Assembly: GCF_007830445.1 (NCBI RefSeq)
Contig: NZ_VLKR01000014.1
Coordinates: 86,687-150,686, forward strand
Reading direction: 5' to 3'
Source of the DNA: Sphingobacterium siyangense
GTDB lineage: Bacteria > Bacteroidota > Bacteroidia > Sphingobacteriales > Sphingobacteriaceae
Length of the DNA stretch: 64,000 nt
In this document: piece by piece, positions 1 through 8,267 of the stretch
Position numbering within the stretch: the first letter of the stretch is position 1
Layout: each line of letters opens with the position of its first letter
Made by a program: the position numbers and the translations under genes
The notes under the pieces: model-generated
The model's database searches: none
What the model was told of the DNA's origin: nothing
The model's input: only the letters and a program-made list of their open reading frames with translations

Positions 1-1437
1 AGATTTGGACACAATGAGGCTGATGAACCAAAATTCACGCAACCATTGTTGTATAAAATCATCGAAAAACATCCGAACCCGAAAGAAGTTTACGCTAAAA
101 AATTAATTACTGAAGGAAGTATTGACGAGGCGTATTCTAAAAATATCGAGAAAGAATTTAAAGCTGAATTGCAAACTAAATTTGAGGAATCTAAAACAGT
201 TGAGGTATTGACTGAAGAGATCCCGATGTTTAAAGGTGCATGGGAAGGATTGCGTCCTGCTAAAAAAGGTGAAGTATTAACAACTTCGGATAAAACGAAA
301 GTTGCAAAAGATCTATTCTTAAAATTAGCGAAAGAAATCACAACCTTACCTTCGGACAAAAAATTCTTCCGTAAGATTACACGTTTGTTTGAAGATCGTG
401 CCAAAATGATCACTGCTGATTCATACGATTGGGCAATGGGCGAATTGATGGCCTACGCGACATTATTGGATCAAGGTAACCGTGTACGTATCTCGGGTCA
501 GGATGTACAACGTGGAACATTCTCACACCGTCATGCGGTATTGACGCTTGAAGATTCGGAAGAGAAATATGTTCCTTTAGCCAATATTAAAGGTGGCGAT
601 AAATTCTCTATCTACAATTCGTTACTTTCAGAATATGCTGTTTTGGGTTTTGAATATGGTTATGCATCTTCTAATCCAAATTCGTTGACAATCTGGGAAG
701 CTCAATTCGGAGATTTCTATAACGGTGCTCAAATTATCGTTGATCAATATTTATCGAGTGCAGAGACAAAATGGAAACGTTCTAACGGTTTAGTTATGAT
801 GCTTCCTCATGGTATGGAAGGTCAAGGTCCTGAGCACTCTTCAGCACGTATCGAAAGATTCTTAGAGTTATGTGCAGATGAGAATATGATCTTAGCAAAC
901 TGTACTACTCCGGCTAACTATTTCCACTTGTTGCGTCGTCAACTTGTACGTGAGTTCCGTAAACCATTGGTTGTATTTACGCCAAAATCATTGTTGCGCC
1001 ACCCTAAAGTGGTATCACCGTTGAAAGATTTTACAGAAGCTGCTTTCCAAGAGGTAATTGATGATGCAAATGTTGCGGCAAAAGACGTTAAACGCGTGTT
1101 ATTCTGTTCGGGTAAAGTTTACTACGACTTATTAGAAAAACAAGAAACGGACAAACGCAAAGATATCGCTATCGTCAGATTGGAACAATTATTCCCAATT
1201 CCTACAGAGCAATTGAAAGCAATCCGTAAAAAATACAACAAGGCAAAAGAATTTGTTTGGGTTCAGGAAGAAAATGAGAACATGGGAGCATGGTCTTACT
1301 ACTGCCGTAAACTAATGGGTACTGAGATTGCATTTACAGGTTTTGTTGCCCGTAAAGAAAGTGGAAGTACAGCTACGGGTTACATGAAACAACACGTTGC
1401 GCAACAAGCAGAAATCTTAAATAAATCATTCGAATAA
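1..1437 (+). CDS. sucA: 2-oxoglutarate dehydrogenase E1 component, C-terminal part (5' end outside window)
   Basis: The frame is open from base 1, so the gene begins upstream; about 478 C-terminal residues are present. E1 is the thiamine-diphosphate subunit that decarboxylates 2-oxoglutarate and transfers the succinyl group to the E2 lipoyl arm. The first visible residues contain GHNEADEP followed by FTQP, typical of SucA, and the stretch LPHGMEGQGPEHSSARIER near base 800-860 is the conserved pyrimidine-binding-domain signature that separates it from pyruvate dehydrogenase E1. The C-terminal OGDH domain (VWVQEENENMGAW) is intact and the stop is at 1435-1437. sucB follows after 63 bases with the same orientation, so the two are probably one transcript. 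Family assignment is secure; only the N-terminal half is unseen. Confidence 0.97.
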   Translation, partial: RFGHNEADEPKFTQPLLYKIIEKHPNPKEVYAKKLITEGSIDEAYSKNIEKEFKAELQTKFEESKTVEVLTEEIPMFKGAWEGLRPAKKGEVLTTSDKTKVAKDLFLKLAKEITTLPSDKKFFRKITRLFEDRAKMITADSYDWAMGELMAYATLLDQGNRVRISGQDVQRGTFSHRHAVLTLEDSEEKYVPLANIKGGDKFSIYNSLLSEYAVLGFEYGYASSNPNSLTIWEAQFGDFYNGAQIIVDQYLSSAETKWKRSNGLVMMLPHGMEGQGPEHSSARIERFLELCADENMILANCTTPANYFHLLRRQLVREFRKPLVVFTPKSLLRHPKVVSPLKDFTEAAFQEVIDDANVAAKDVKRVLFCSGKVYYDLLEKQETDKRKDIAIVRLEQLFPIPTEQLKAIRKKYNKAKEFVWVQEENENMGAWSYYCRKLMGTEIAFTGFVARKESGSTATGYMKQHVAQQAEILNKSFE

Positions 1438-1451
1438 AAACAATTTAAAAT

Positions 1452-1481
1452 CAATTGCGTCTTATCTATAGGACGCAATTG
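1452..1481 (+). promoter_or_regulatory. hairpin in the sucA-sucB gap
   Basis: A perfect 10-bp inverted repeat (CAATTGCGTC and GACGCAATTG) with a 10-base loop sits 15 bases after the sucA stop and 19 bases before the sucB start. No U-run follows, so it is not a standard intrinsic terminator. It may protect or process the mRNA or set the E1:E2 ratio; the role is inferred. Confidence 0.5.
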
Positions 1482-1500
1482 TCAATAAAGAACATTATAT

Positions 1501-2742
1501 ATGAGCTTAGAAATTAAAGTACCAACCGTAGGTGAATCAATCACGGAGGTAACCTTATCACAATGGTTGAAACAAGATGGCGATTATGTGGAGATGGATG
1601 AAAACATCGCCGAACTGGAATCAGACAAAGCAACGTTTGAATTACCAGCTGAAAAAGCGGGTATCTTAAGAATCATTGCACAAGAAGGTGATACTTTAGA
1701 AATCGGTGCTGTTGTTTGTACAATTGAAGAAGGCGCTGCTCCTGCCGGTGGTTCAGCTCCAGCTGCTGCTCCTGCTGCAGAAGCGTCAAATGCAGCTCCA
1801 GTTGCGGCTGCCGCTGCAAAAGATGAAGATCCAGATAGCTATGCTGCTGGTACAGCTTCTCCTGCTGCTGCAAAAATCTTAAGAGAAAAAGGAATTGATC
1901 CTTCTACAATAAAAGGAACAGGTAAAGAAGGACGCATCACAAAAGAAGATGCCGAAAAAGCTCAACCTGTTGCTAAAGCAGCTGCACCAGCAGCAAAACC
2001 TGCCGCTGCTCCTGCTGCGACAGTTGCTCCGGTAGCGGGCTCTAGAAACGAACGTCGTGAGAAATTATCTTCATTACGTAAAACAATCGCAAAACGCTTA
2101 GTTGCCGTTAAAAACGAAACGGCGATGTTGACAACATTCAATGAAGTCAATATGCAGCCGATCATGGATCTTCGTGCTAAATATAAAGATACCTTTAAAG
2201 AGAAATTTGGAATCGGTCTTGGCTTCATGTCATTCTTTACAAAAGCAGTAACAACTGCATTAGCTGAATGGCCTGCCGTGAATGCACGTATCGAAGATAA
2301 CGAGATTGTATATTCTGATTTCGCAGATATTTCAATCGCGGTTTCTGCCCCTAAAGGTTTAGTTGTTCCGATTATCCGTAACGCTGATGCAATGTCATTG
2401 GAACAAATCGAAAAAGCAATCGCTGCACTTGCCGTTAAAGCGCGTGACAACAAATTAACGATTGACGAGATGACTGGTGGTACATTTACAATTACCAACG
2501 GTGGTGTATTCGGATCAATGATGTCTACACCAATCATCAATGCTCCACAATCCGCAATCTTGGGTATGCACAACATCATCCAACGTCCTATTGCTGAAAA
2601 TGGCCAAGTGGTGATCCGTCCAATGATGTATATTGCACTTTCTTATGATCACCGCATCATCGATGGTCGTGAATCAGTAAGCTTCTTGGTTCGTGTAAAA
2701 CAATTATTGGAAGATCCAGCTCGTTTATTGTTGGGTGTTTAA
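1501..2742 (+). CDS. sucB: dihydrolipoyllysine-residue succinyltransferase (E2 of 2-oxoglutarate dehydrogenase)
   Basis: 413 residues, normal length for a single-lipoyl E2o. The lipoyl domain occupies about residues 1-78 with the lipoylated lysine K43 in ESDKATFEL. An Ala/Pro-rich linker (about 80-112) leads to the peripheral subunit-binding domain (about 115-155), a second Ala/Pro linker (about 158-180), and the catalytic acyltransferase domain to the end. The active-site signature SYDHRIIDG places the catalytic histidine at H384 and aspartate at D388. It moves the succinyl group from E1 to CoA in the TCA cycle, in the cytoplasm. It follows sucA in the same direction and ends at a strong terminator, so the sucAB transcript probably ends here. 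Pairing with sucA makes E2o far more likely than E2p. Confidence 0.97.
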   Translation: MSLEIKVPTVGESITEVTLSQWLKQDGDYVEMDENIAELESDKATFELPAEKAGILRIIAQEGDTLEIGAVVCTIEEGAAPAGGSAPAAAPAAEASNAAPVAAAAAKDEDPDSYAAGTASPAAAKILREKGIDPSTIKGTGKEGRITKEDAEKAQPVAKAAAPAAKPAAAPAATVAPVAGSRNERREKLSSLRKTIAKRLVAVKNETAMLTTFNEVNMQPIMDLRAKYKDTFKEKFGIGLGFMSFFTKAVTTALAEWPAVNARIEDNEIVYSDFADISIAVSAPKGLVVPIIRNADAMSLEQIEKAIAALAVKARDNKLTIDEMTGGTFTITNGGVFGSMMSTPIINAPQSAILGMHNIIQRPIAENGQVVIRPMMYIALSYDHRIIDGRESVSFLVRVKQLLEDPARLLLGV

Positions 2743-2765
2743 ACCGCAATAAAATTGGAAATATA

Positions 2766-2800
2766 AAAAGACCTATGCTTTGCGGCATAGGTCTTTTTTT
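2766..2800 (+). terminator. intrinsic terminator of sucAB
   Basis: A 12-bp stem (AAAGACCTATGC / GCATAGGTCTTT) with a short loop is followed directly by a run of T residues, 23 bases after the sucB stop. Confidence 0.93.
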
Positions 2801-2810
2801 TATGAAAGAG

Positions 2811-2885
2811 TGTCCTATTATTGGCCAGAAAGAACCTTCAGTTCGCTTCCATTGCTGTGGGTGCCTGCGAAATCATGAAGGTTTT
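2811..2885. repeat. dispersed palindromic repeat, copy A
   Basis: This segment is about 85% identical, by eye, to 31878-31955. Both copies carry terminal inverted repeats AACCTTCA (2833-2840 here) and TGAAGGTT (2876-2883), a conserved core that includes CTTCCATTGCTG, and lie just downstream of an intrinsic terminator (sucB here, rpsJ there). The fold would be a hairpin with an 8-bp outer stem. It behaves like a REP-type intergenic element; no ORF accounts for the similarity. Confidence 0.8.
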
Positions 2886-2943
2886 TATTGACATCGGAAT
2901 AGAAACAATATACTTGACAAATATGAATCGGAGGTAGACGAAT

Positions 2944-3063
2944 ATGAATCGCCTTTTTAATTTCTCCCTTTTAATTTTTACTTTCATCTTGTTAAATATC
3001 AAGCATATCCTAATATACAGCCGCCCCTGTCATTTAAAGGCCGAATGCGAATATGAAACTTGA
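2944..3063 (+). CDS. candidate 39-residue hydrophobic small ORF
   Basis: An ATG at 2944 is preceded by GGAGGT with an 8-base gap, a better Shine-Dalgarno match than most genes in this window have. The 39-residue product has a hydrophobic stretch at about residues 5-25 and a Cys-containing tail, consistent with a one-pass membrane peptide or a leader peptide. The stop lies 24 bases before the start of the membrane protein at 3088. Evidence is limited to the ribosome site, the hydrophobic pattern and position; it could be chance. Confidence 0.25.
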   Translation: MNRLFNFSLLIFTFILLNIKHILIYSRPCHLKAECEYET

Positions 3064-3087
3064 TATTAAGCAGACAATATCAAGCAA

Positions 3088-4158
3088 ATGAAGTATAAAA
3101 TTCTACTAACAACCGTATATCTATTACTCGCTGTAATGACATTGTTTGCCAACATGGCAAATCCAATGAGCCCCCATAGTATAACAGGACAGCTTGTTCC
3201 TGCCGCAAAGCTGAAAGTCACCAATGAGCGTATTGACATTCATCTTTTGGCAGACACTGCTGATTATAATTCGGACTATCGCAGTCACTTCAGCATTGTC
3301 TATAACATCCATGCAGAAGAGGCTATCGAATTGCCACTGGTATTTCTCGCTTTAAATATGGACGGATTAGATCGCATCCTTGTCAATCAGAAAGAAATTG
3401 AAGGAAAAAAAATGGATCAGCCCGGTTCAAAATTTCCCTTTTTACGTTTAAAGGATGGCTATTATGAAATCAGCTACGACAGCGATGAATGGAAAAGTAT
3501 TTCGCTGAATGATGCATTTCATTTTACCGCTAAGCTTCACAAAGGTGATAACAGCATTCAGGTTCAATACAGCGCTTATATGGGCTATGACCGACGGGAT
3601 ATTCGGACCAGATACCAAATTGACTACCTCCTATTCCCTTCTAGGTACTGGTCGTCTTTTGGCCCGATTGAACTGTATCTGCACCTCGACGGGAAGATGG
3701 ATGTACTTACACAGGATCTGGGAACAGCCAAATTACAAACAGATTCCATTGTTCACTGGAGAATTGATCAGGTAGAAAAGAAAGAGAGTTTTCATATTGA
3801 AGTTGGCTTAAAAACCTCCATGTTAGCACAAGCAATTCTTTGGGTACATCCCGAGCTGCTCGCCCTGATCGGGTCAATATGCCTGCTATGCCTGCATATC
3901 CGCTGTATTTATCTAAAATACAAAACTGGCCGATACCGCTATGCACTCCTACTTGGAAATCTAATCATTCCAAGCTCTTTCTACTTCTTCATCTGGTTTT
4001 GGTCCAGTCTGGCCAACTATCTTGTCAATGGAGTCTTTGACGAAAAGTCCCGCGGTTTTATCCTGTTGGTCATCTTTACCTTACCCCTGATCTACCTCGT
4101 CTATGATTTGGTTTTGTTTATTATCGATAGAAGCATTCGCGCTAAATTGAACAGGTAG
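3088..4158 (+). CDS. membrane protein of unknown function with an extracytoplasmic domain
   Basis: 356 residues; I do not recognise a family. Residues about 4-22 form a hydrophobic signal or anchor, residues about 30-245 are polar and beta-rich, which suggests an extracytoplasmic domain, and three hydrophobic segments follow at about 250-275, 285-312 and 320-345, ending in a basic tail. The topology is therefore a periplasmic domain carried on a C-terminal membrane bundle. It stands alone on the plus strand, convergent with the LTA-synthase-like pair (12-base gap), so it is not obviously in an operon. The start at 3088 is the first ATG giving a signal-like N-terminus. Confidence 0.75.
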   Translation: MKYKILLTTVYLLLAVMTLFANMANPMSPHSITGQLVPAAKLKVTNERIDIHLLADTADYNSDYRSHFSIVYNIHAEEAIELPLVFLALNMDGLDRILVNQKEIEGKKMDQPGSKFPFLRLKDGYYEISYDSDEWKSISLNDAFHFTAKLHKGDNSIQVQYSAYMGYDRRDIRTRYQIDYLLFPSRYWSSFGPIELYLHLDGKMDVLTQDLGTAKLQTDSIVHWRIDQVEKKESFHIEVGLKTSMLAQAILWVHPELLALIGSICLLCLHIRCIYLKYKTGRYRYALLLGNLIIPSSFYFFIWFWSSLANYLVNGVFDEKSRGFILLVIFTLPLIYLVYDLVLFIIDRSIRAKLNR

Positions 4159-4169
4159 AAAACCGGCTG

Positions 4170-6095
4170 CTATTTTTTATAGGTCAGCTTGTTTTCAATC
4201 ATACGGTTGTTATATTGCTGGATAAAAGCTTTCATCTTGGTCTCCATCGTATCCAATACCGCTGGATGTTGTTTTAACAGATCCTGTTTCATCAAGCGGT
4301 CCTTCTTAAGATCATAAAATGAAGTCACTTTCAGTCCATCATAAGACATCATATAATCTTTATAGTAGAGATTATAGCTCCCTGAGTTATTATTAAGCAC
4401 AAAATTATCCTTACCCGGTTTGAAGGCATCTGAACCAAATGCGAAATAAGGCTCATCATAGTGCAGATAATTCAAAATAGTAGGCATAATATCTATTTGC
4501 TGTACCAGTTTATCCGCTTTGCCAACTAGATTATCACCGGGTGCATAAAATATTATAGGGATTTGGAAGCCCCCTGCTGCCGTTTGATATTCCGGCAGGT
4601 AGCTTACAGTAGCGTGGTCTGCACAGATAACAAATACGGTATTCTTGTACCAGGGCATTTTCGATGCTGTTGCAAAAAATTCACGCAGCGCATTATCGGT
4701 ATATCCAATGGGTTCCTGTACCGGCAAAGGTCCTTTAGGAAATTTCCCCTGATACTTTTCAGGTACCTTAAATGGGTGATGCGAAGATAAAGAGAAGAAA
4801 CTAGCGAAAAATGGCTGATGAAACGTGTTGACCTTATTCGCTACAAATTGCAAAAACGGTTCATCCCAGATTCCCCATATACCATCAAAGTCAGCGTCAT
4901 TGTTATATTCGTTTTTACCAAAATAATGCTGGATACCCGCCAGTTTCATATAAGCGGAGAAGCCCATGCTGCCATTGGGTGCTCCGTGGAAAAAAGCCGT
5001 CTCATATCCCTTTTCCCCTAAAAGCTTCGCTAAGCTTGTGGTTTCATTTCCAGAATATATCGAAAGCACAAAAGGCTCACCAATGGAAGGAATGCCGGTA
5101 ATGACTGATGGTAAAGCATCAATTGATTTACGGCCATTGGCATAAGTATCTGTAAATGTGTAAGCATTGCGGATTAATGAATCCAAAAAAGGCGTATAAC
5201 CTTTGTATTTTCCACCTTGGATATCTTTATTCAACTCACCAAAATGTTCTTTTGCAAAACTCTCTAAAATCAGAACGACGACATTTTTCTTCGCAAAGGG
5301 CTGGTCTGATTGCGGTACATGAATAGGATTGTATAACTGTTCAAGCTCTTGTTCGGAATAATAATGGACAGGTTTAAGATTAACAGCCTTCAATGTTTTC
5401 AATATACTAAATGGCGTATTCAGCACAATATTCATTTCTTCCGGTGTCTCCACATAATCACCCGCATTGCTCAATGTAATGGGACGGGTACTATGGGCCC
5501 AACCGCCACGCACACCACCTATGAAAAGAAAAGCAGTCAGTAAAAATAAAGGCAATTGGATCAAAAATGACTTCCAGCTATATTTCGTAGTCCTTTCAAT
5601 CTGAATAAGCTTATACGATTTAATCAAACCATACACAACCAGTACCAACACTATAATGAGATACCAATAATCCAAACAGAAATCAAAAGCCAGCTTCATC
5701 AGGTTGGATTCATTGGAAAATTGGTCAATTACCGTTCCTGTCGTCCTTTTTAGGGTAAATGGATAGTAGGCAAAATCAATCAGATTTAACGCTATACCAA
5801 TTGAATTGGTCACGACAAAGATCCATTTTGCAACTTTTTGATAGATTTTATTCGATTTAAACGGACCTGGAACAGTCAGCATCACAATATAAAGAATATT
5901 AAAATACAGTAGGGCTACAATGTCGAATCGTATACCACCCGCAAACATCACCAAGAGCTTACCTGCATCGACATGAGGAAATAAGGAAGCATTGACGCCA
6001 TAAAACCCCAATCGCAATAACGCATAGATGACTAAAAGAAAGATAAAACGAATTGCGACAGCAAAATAAGGTGCAAATACTCCTCTTAATTTCAT
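4170..6095 (-). CDS. LTA synthase family / alkaline-phosphatase-superfamily membrane protein
   Basis: 641 residues, the usual length for LtaS/OpgB-like proteins. About five hydrophobic segments fill the first 200 residues; the rest is a periplasmic sulfatase-fold domain. Metal and nucleophile positions are visible: Glu in LILESF (about 275), Ser in NGRKS (about 323) in place of the LtaS Thr, and Asp-His in CADHAT (about 491). Characterised relatives transfer or hydrolyse phosphoglycerol or phosphoethanolamine on envelope glycans or lipids. It begins four bases after the stop of the paralogous gene at 6100-7980, so the two are co-transcribed. Substrate cannot be deduced, and lipoteichoic acid itself is not expected in a Gram-negative cell. 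Confidence 0.9.
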   Translation of the reverse strand: MKLRGVFAPYFAVAIRFIFLLVIYALLRLGFYGVNASLFPHVDAGKLLVMFAGGIRFDIVALLYFNILYIVMLTVPGPFKSNKIYQKVAKWIFVVTNSIGIALNLIDFAYYPFTLKRTTGTVIDQFSNESNLMKLAFDFCLDYWYLIIVLVLVVYGLIKSYKLIQIERTTKYSWKSFLIQLPLFLLTAFLFIGGVRGGWAHSTRPITLSNAGDYVETPEEMNIVLNTPFSILKTLKAVNLKPVHYYSEQELEQLYNPIHVPQSDQPFAKKNVVVLILESFAKEHFGELNKDIQGGKYKGYTPFLDSLIRNAYTFTDTYANGRKSIDALPSVITGIPSIGEPFVLSIYSGNETTSLAKLLGEKGYETAFFHGAPNGSMGFSAYMKLAGIQHYFGKNEYNNDADFDGIWGIWDEPFLQFVANKVNTFHQPFFASFFSLSSHHPFKVPEKYQGKFPKGPLPVQEPIGYTDNALREFFATASKMPWYKNTVFVICADHATVSYLPEYQTAAGGFQIPIIFYAPGDNLVGKADKLVQQIDIMPTILNYLHYDEPYFAFGSDAFKPGKDNFVLNNNSGSYNLYYKDYMMSYDGLKVTSFYDLKKDRLMKQDLLKQHPAVLDTMETKMKAFIQQYNNRMIENKLTYKK

Positions 6096-6099
6096 AGCT

Positions 6100-7980
6100 C
6101 TAATATTTTAAAAATTCACGATATACGTCTTGATAATACGCTTTGCCAATATTCAATAAGCTGTCTGTTTTGCCAGCAGGATATTCCTTGTTGGATCTGT
6201 AATTGATAATTCTGCCTACATTATCGAAAGAAACCGCCTGTTGTGGGGTAATCACACCAAAGGCATCCTTCGAATTGTAAAATGCAATTTGAGGCGTCGT
6301 CGGATTAAAAAGATCCCGGCTCCAATGATAACGATCTGTTGGGAGCTTCAATTGTGTCAATAAAGTCGCCGCCAAATCCGTTTGATTGCCGATTCTATTA
6401 AATATTTTCCCACGATATTCAGGTTTTATAACATCACCGAAAAAGATCAGCGGAATATGAAAGCGATTGGGGTGAAATAGTTCCCACCTTTCTGAAGGAA
6501 GGCGATGTCCATGATCAGCCACAATTACGAAAAGGGTATTTTTATACCAAGCTTCCTTTTTAGCTTTATTGATAAAATCAAAAACAGCTGAATCCGTATA
6601 ATTTGCTGTACTTCGGAATTTATCCGCATTGGTAGCGTTGCCAAATTTATAGCCGTGTTTTAACTCAAATGGTTCGTGATTAATTAAGGTAAAGATCGTC
6701 GAAAAGAAAGGTTGTTTTTCTTTTCTAAAATCCTTGATCATCTGATTAAAGACCACATGGTCATATACACCCCATGAGGCACGTTCGGCATCCAATCCAA
6801 AATTGGCGTTATCCACCACCCTAGACATCCCATGCGTCAGCATATACGATTTAAAATTGTAAAACTCGCTCTGACCACCATGATAAAATGATGTTTCATA
6901 GCCGGCATGATCGAACTCCTGTCCAATGGCAGGCATATTTTCATGTTTGTCGATATACTTGATAATACTCTCGGGTCCTTGTGCCGGAAAACCGCTCAAA
7001 ACCGCTACCATGCCCTTATCGGATCGATCAGCAGCAGAATAAATATGGTCAAACAAAATACCGCCTTTAATCAACTCTTCCATGTGTGGCGTAATTCCCT
7101 TTTCCCCGCCAAGAGACTGAATGAGATCGCCGACAAAACTTTCCAACATAATAATAACGACATTCGGACGAGTCGTTGACAATACCTCAACGGCAGAATC
7201 AGGTTGGCTTTGAAAGGCGGGTCGTAGCTTGTCCTGAATATCCTTCTGATCCGCGTAATAATTATAGGGGTTTTTCAGTTTGGTACTTTCGGCAAAGAAA
7301 TCCCGTAAAAAAGACCATTGGGTATTAACCGCTGCATGATTATAAAACGTTTCCTCGGAATAATAGGCTTTACTAGGGTTTAGTGTCGCTCTCCCATAAC
7401 CACCGCGGATAAACGTGAAAAGTACAAAGACTCCGATTGCCAGTTTGAAAAAATTACCTACAGGAGATTTGATATTGAAAAAAGAGACTTTTTTAAACAT
7501 CCAACGGTACAGAAAATAACCACAGAATATACCGATCAACATCCCAACGATGGGGAGAAACACCGGCGTGGACTCAGCCGAAGCTACGGCTCCCGAAGGT
7601 GAGGCAAAAAATGCATCGATGGCACGTTTAGAAATTTTGTCACCCCATTCCCGGTAGATGTTAACATTGATAAAGCTTGTCACAAAGAACAATACCAGGA
7701 CAATAATGGTATAGATATCCAGGATCAGCCGTTTGGGTTTCAGTTTTGGGAAAAAACTTAACATGCAATACACAAGAAACGGCAGCGCACATATATAGGA
7801 AACAGCAGAAAAATCCAGGTTCAAACCGTGGTAATAAATTCTGAAAATCTCCGTAAAATTCGAAAAACCTATTTTCTCAAAAAAAGCAGTAACAAAAATC
7901 AATCTATCTATAAAACAGATAATTAACCAGAACAGAAAATACTGTGTTAAAGCTCTAAGCTCATTAGCAAATCGTTGCAT
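6100..7980 (-). CDS. LTA synthase family / alkaline-phosphatase-superfamily membrane protein (paralogue)
   Basis: 626 residues from the ATG at 7980. A longer frame opens at a TTG at 8007, but that would overlap a -7 box, so the ATG is preferred. Five N-terminal membrane segments precede a periplasmic sulfatase-like domain with Glu in MLESF (about 278), a Ser in DRSDKG (about 319) at the nucleophile position, and Asp-His in VADHGH (about 488). It is only distantly similar to its neighbour at 4170-6095: here the nucleophile context is DRSDKGMVAVLSG, a second subtype of the family. The pair forms an operon with this gene first. Substrate unknown; a role in envelope glycan or lipid-head-group modification is an inference from the family. 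Confidence 0.9.
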   Translation of the reverse strand: MQRFANELRALTQYFLFWLIICFIDRLIFVTAFFEKIGFSNFTEIFRIYYHGLNLDFSAVSYICALPFLVYCMLSFFPKLKPKRLILDIYTIIVLVLFFVTSFINVNIYREWGDKISKRAIDAFFASPSGAVASAESTPVFLPIVGMLIGIFCGYFLYRWMFKKVSFFNIKSPVGNFFKLAIGVFVLFTFIRGGYGRATLNPSKAYYSEETFYNHAAVNTQWSFLRDFFAESTKLKNPYNYYADQKDIQDKLRPAFQSQPDSAVEVLSTTRPNVVIIMLESFVGDLIQSLGGEKGITPHMEELIKGGILFDHIYSAADRSDKGMVAVLSGFPAQGPESIIKYIDKHENMPAIGQEFDHAGYETSFYHGGQSEFYNFKSYMLTHGMSRVVDNANFGLDAERASWGVYDHVVFNQMIKDFRKEKQPFFSTIFTLINHEPFELKHGYKFGNATNADKFRSTANYTDSAVFDFINKAKKEAWYKNTLFVIVADHGHRLPSERWELFHPNRFHIPLIFFGDVIKPEYRGKIFNRIGNQTDLAATLLTQLKLPTDRYHWSRDLFNPTTPQIAFYNSKDAFGVITPQQAVSFDNVGRIINYRSNKEYPAGKTDSLLNIGKAYYQDVYREFLKY

Positions 7981-8004
7981 CCCTTCGTGTAAAAATAAAA
8001 CAGG

Positions 8005-8012
8005 CAAATTTA
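8005..8012 (-). promoter_or_regulatory. candidate -7 box for the LTA-synthase-like pair
   Basis: On the minus strand the bases read TAAATTTG, a full match to the Bacteroidota -7 consensus TAnnTTTG, about 25 bases before the ATG at 7980. No clear -33 TTG is seen. It argues against the longer TTG start at 8007. Confidence 0.5.
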
Positions 8013-8226
8013 CATTAATTTACATGAAATACGGGCTAATTACTTAGTAATATGAAGAAAAGATTAAAAAAGTATAAATCCTGCATTATGCTTTACCCCA
8101 CTGCAATAACCACCTCTTCTGCTTAGGAGAATCTTCAATAAACTTATTGCTTAGCCTTTATTCATAACTTCTTTTTGTTTGAGAACAAGATCAATGGATT
8201 ACTAAGGAAAATAACATAGAATTCCT

Positions 8227-8234
8227 TACTTTTG
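8227..8234 (+). promoter_or_regulatory. candidate -7 box for valS
   Basis: TACTTTTG matches TAnnTTTG and lies 33 bases before the valS ATG. The upstream -33 position lacks a clear TTG. Confidence 0.45.
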
Positions 8235-8267
8235 TGTTCCTTAAAAGTTTGAATACAAAAATTTAAA

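Noticed and set aside
1962..2579. 205-codon open frame antisense to sucB
   Set aside because: Shadow of the Ala/Pro-rich and codon-biased sucB; no start signal and no recognisable protein.
8005..8007. TTG start extending the LTA-synthase-like gene to 8007
   Set aside because: It coincides with a -7 box; the ATG at 7980 fits family length.
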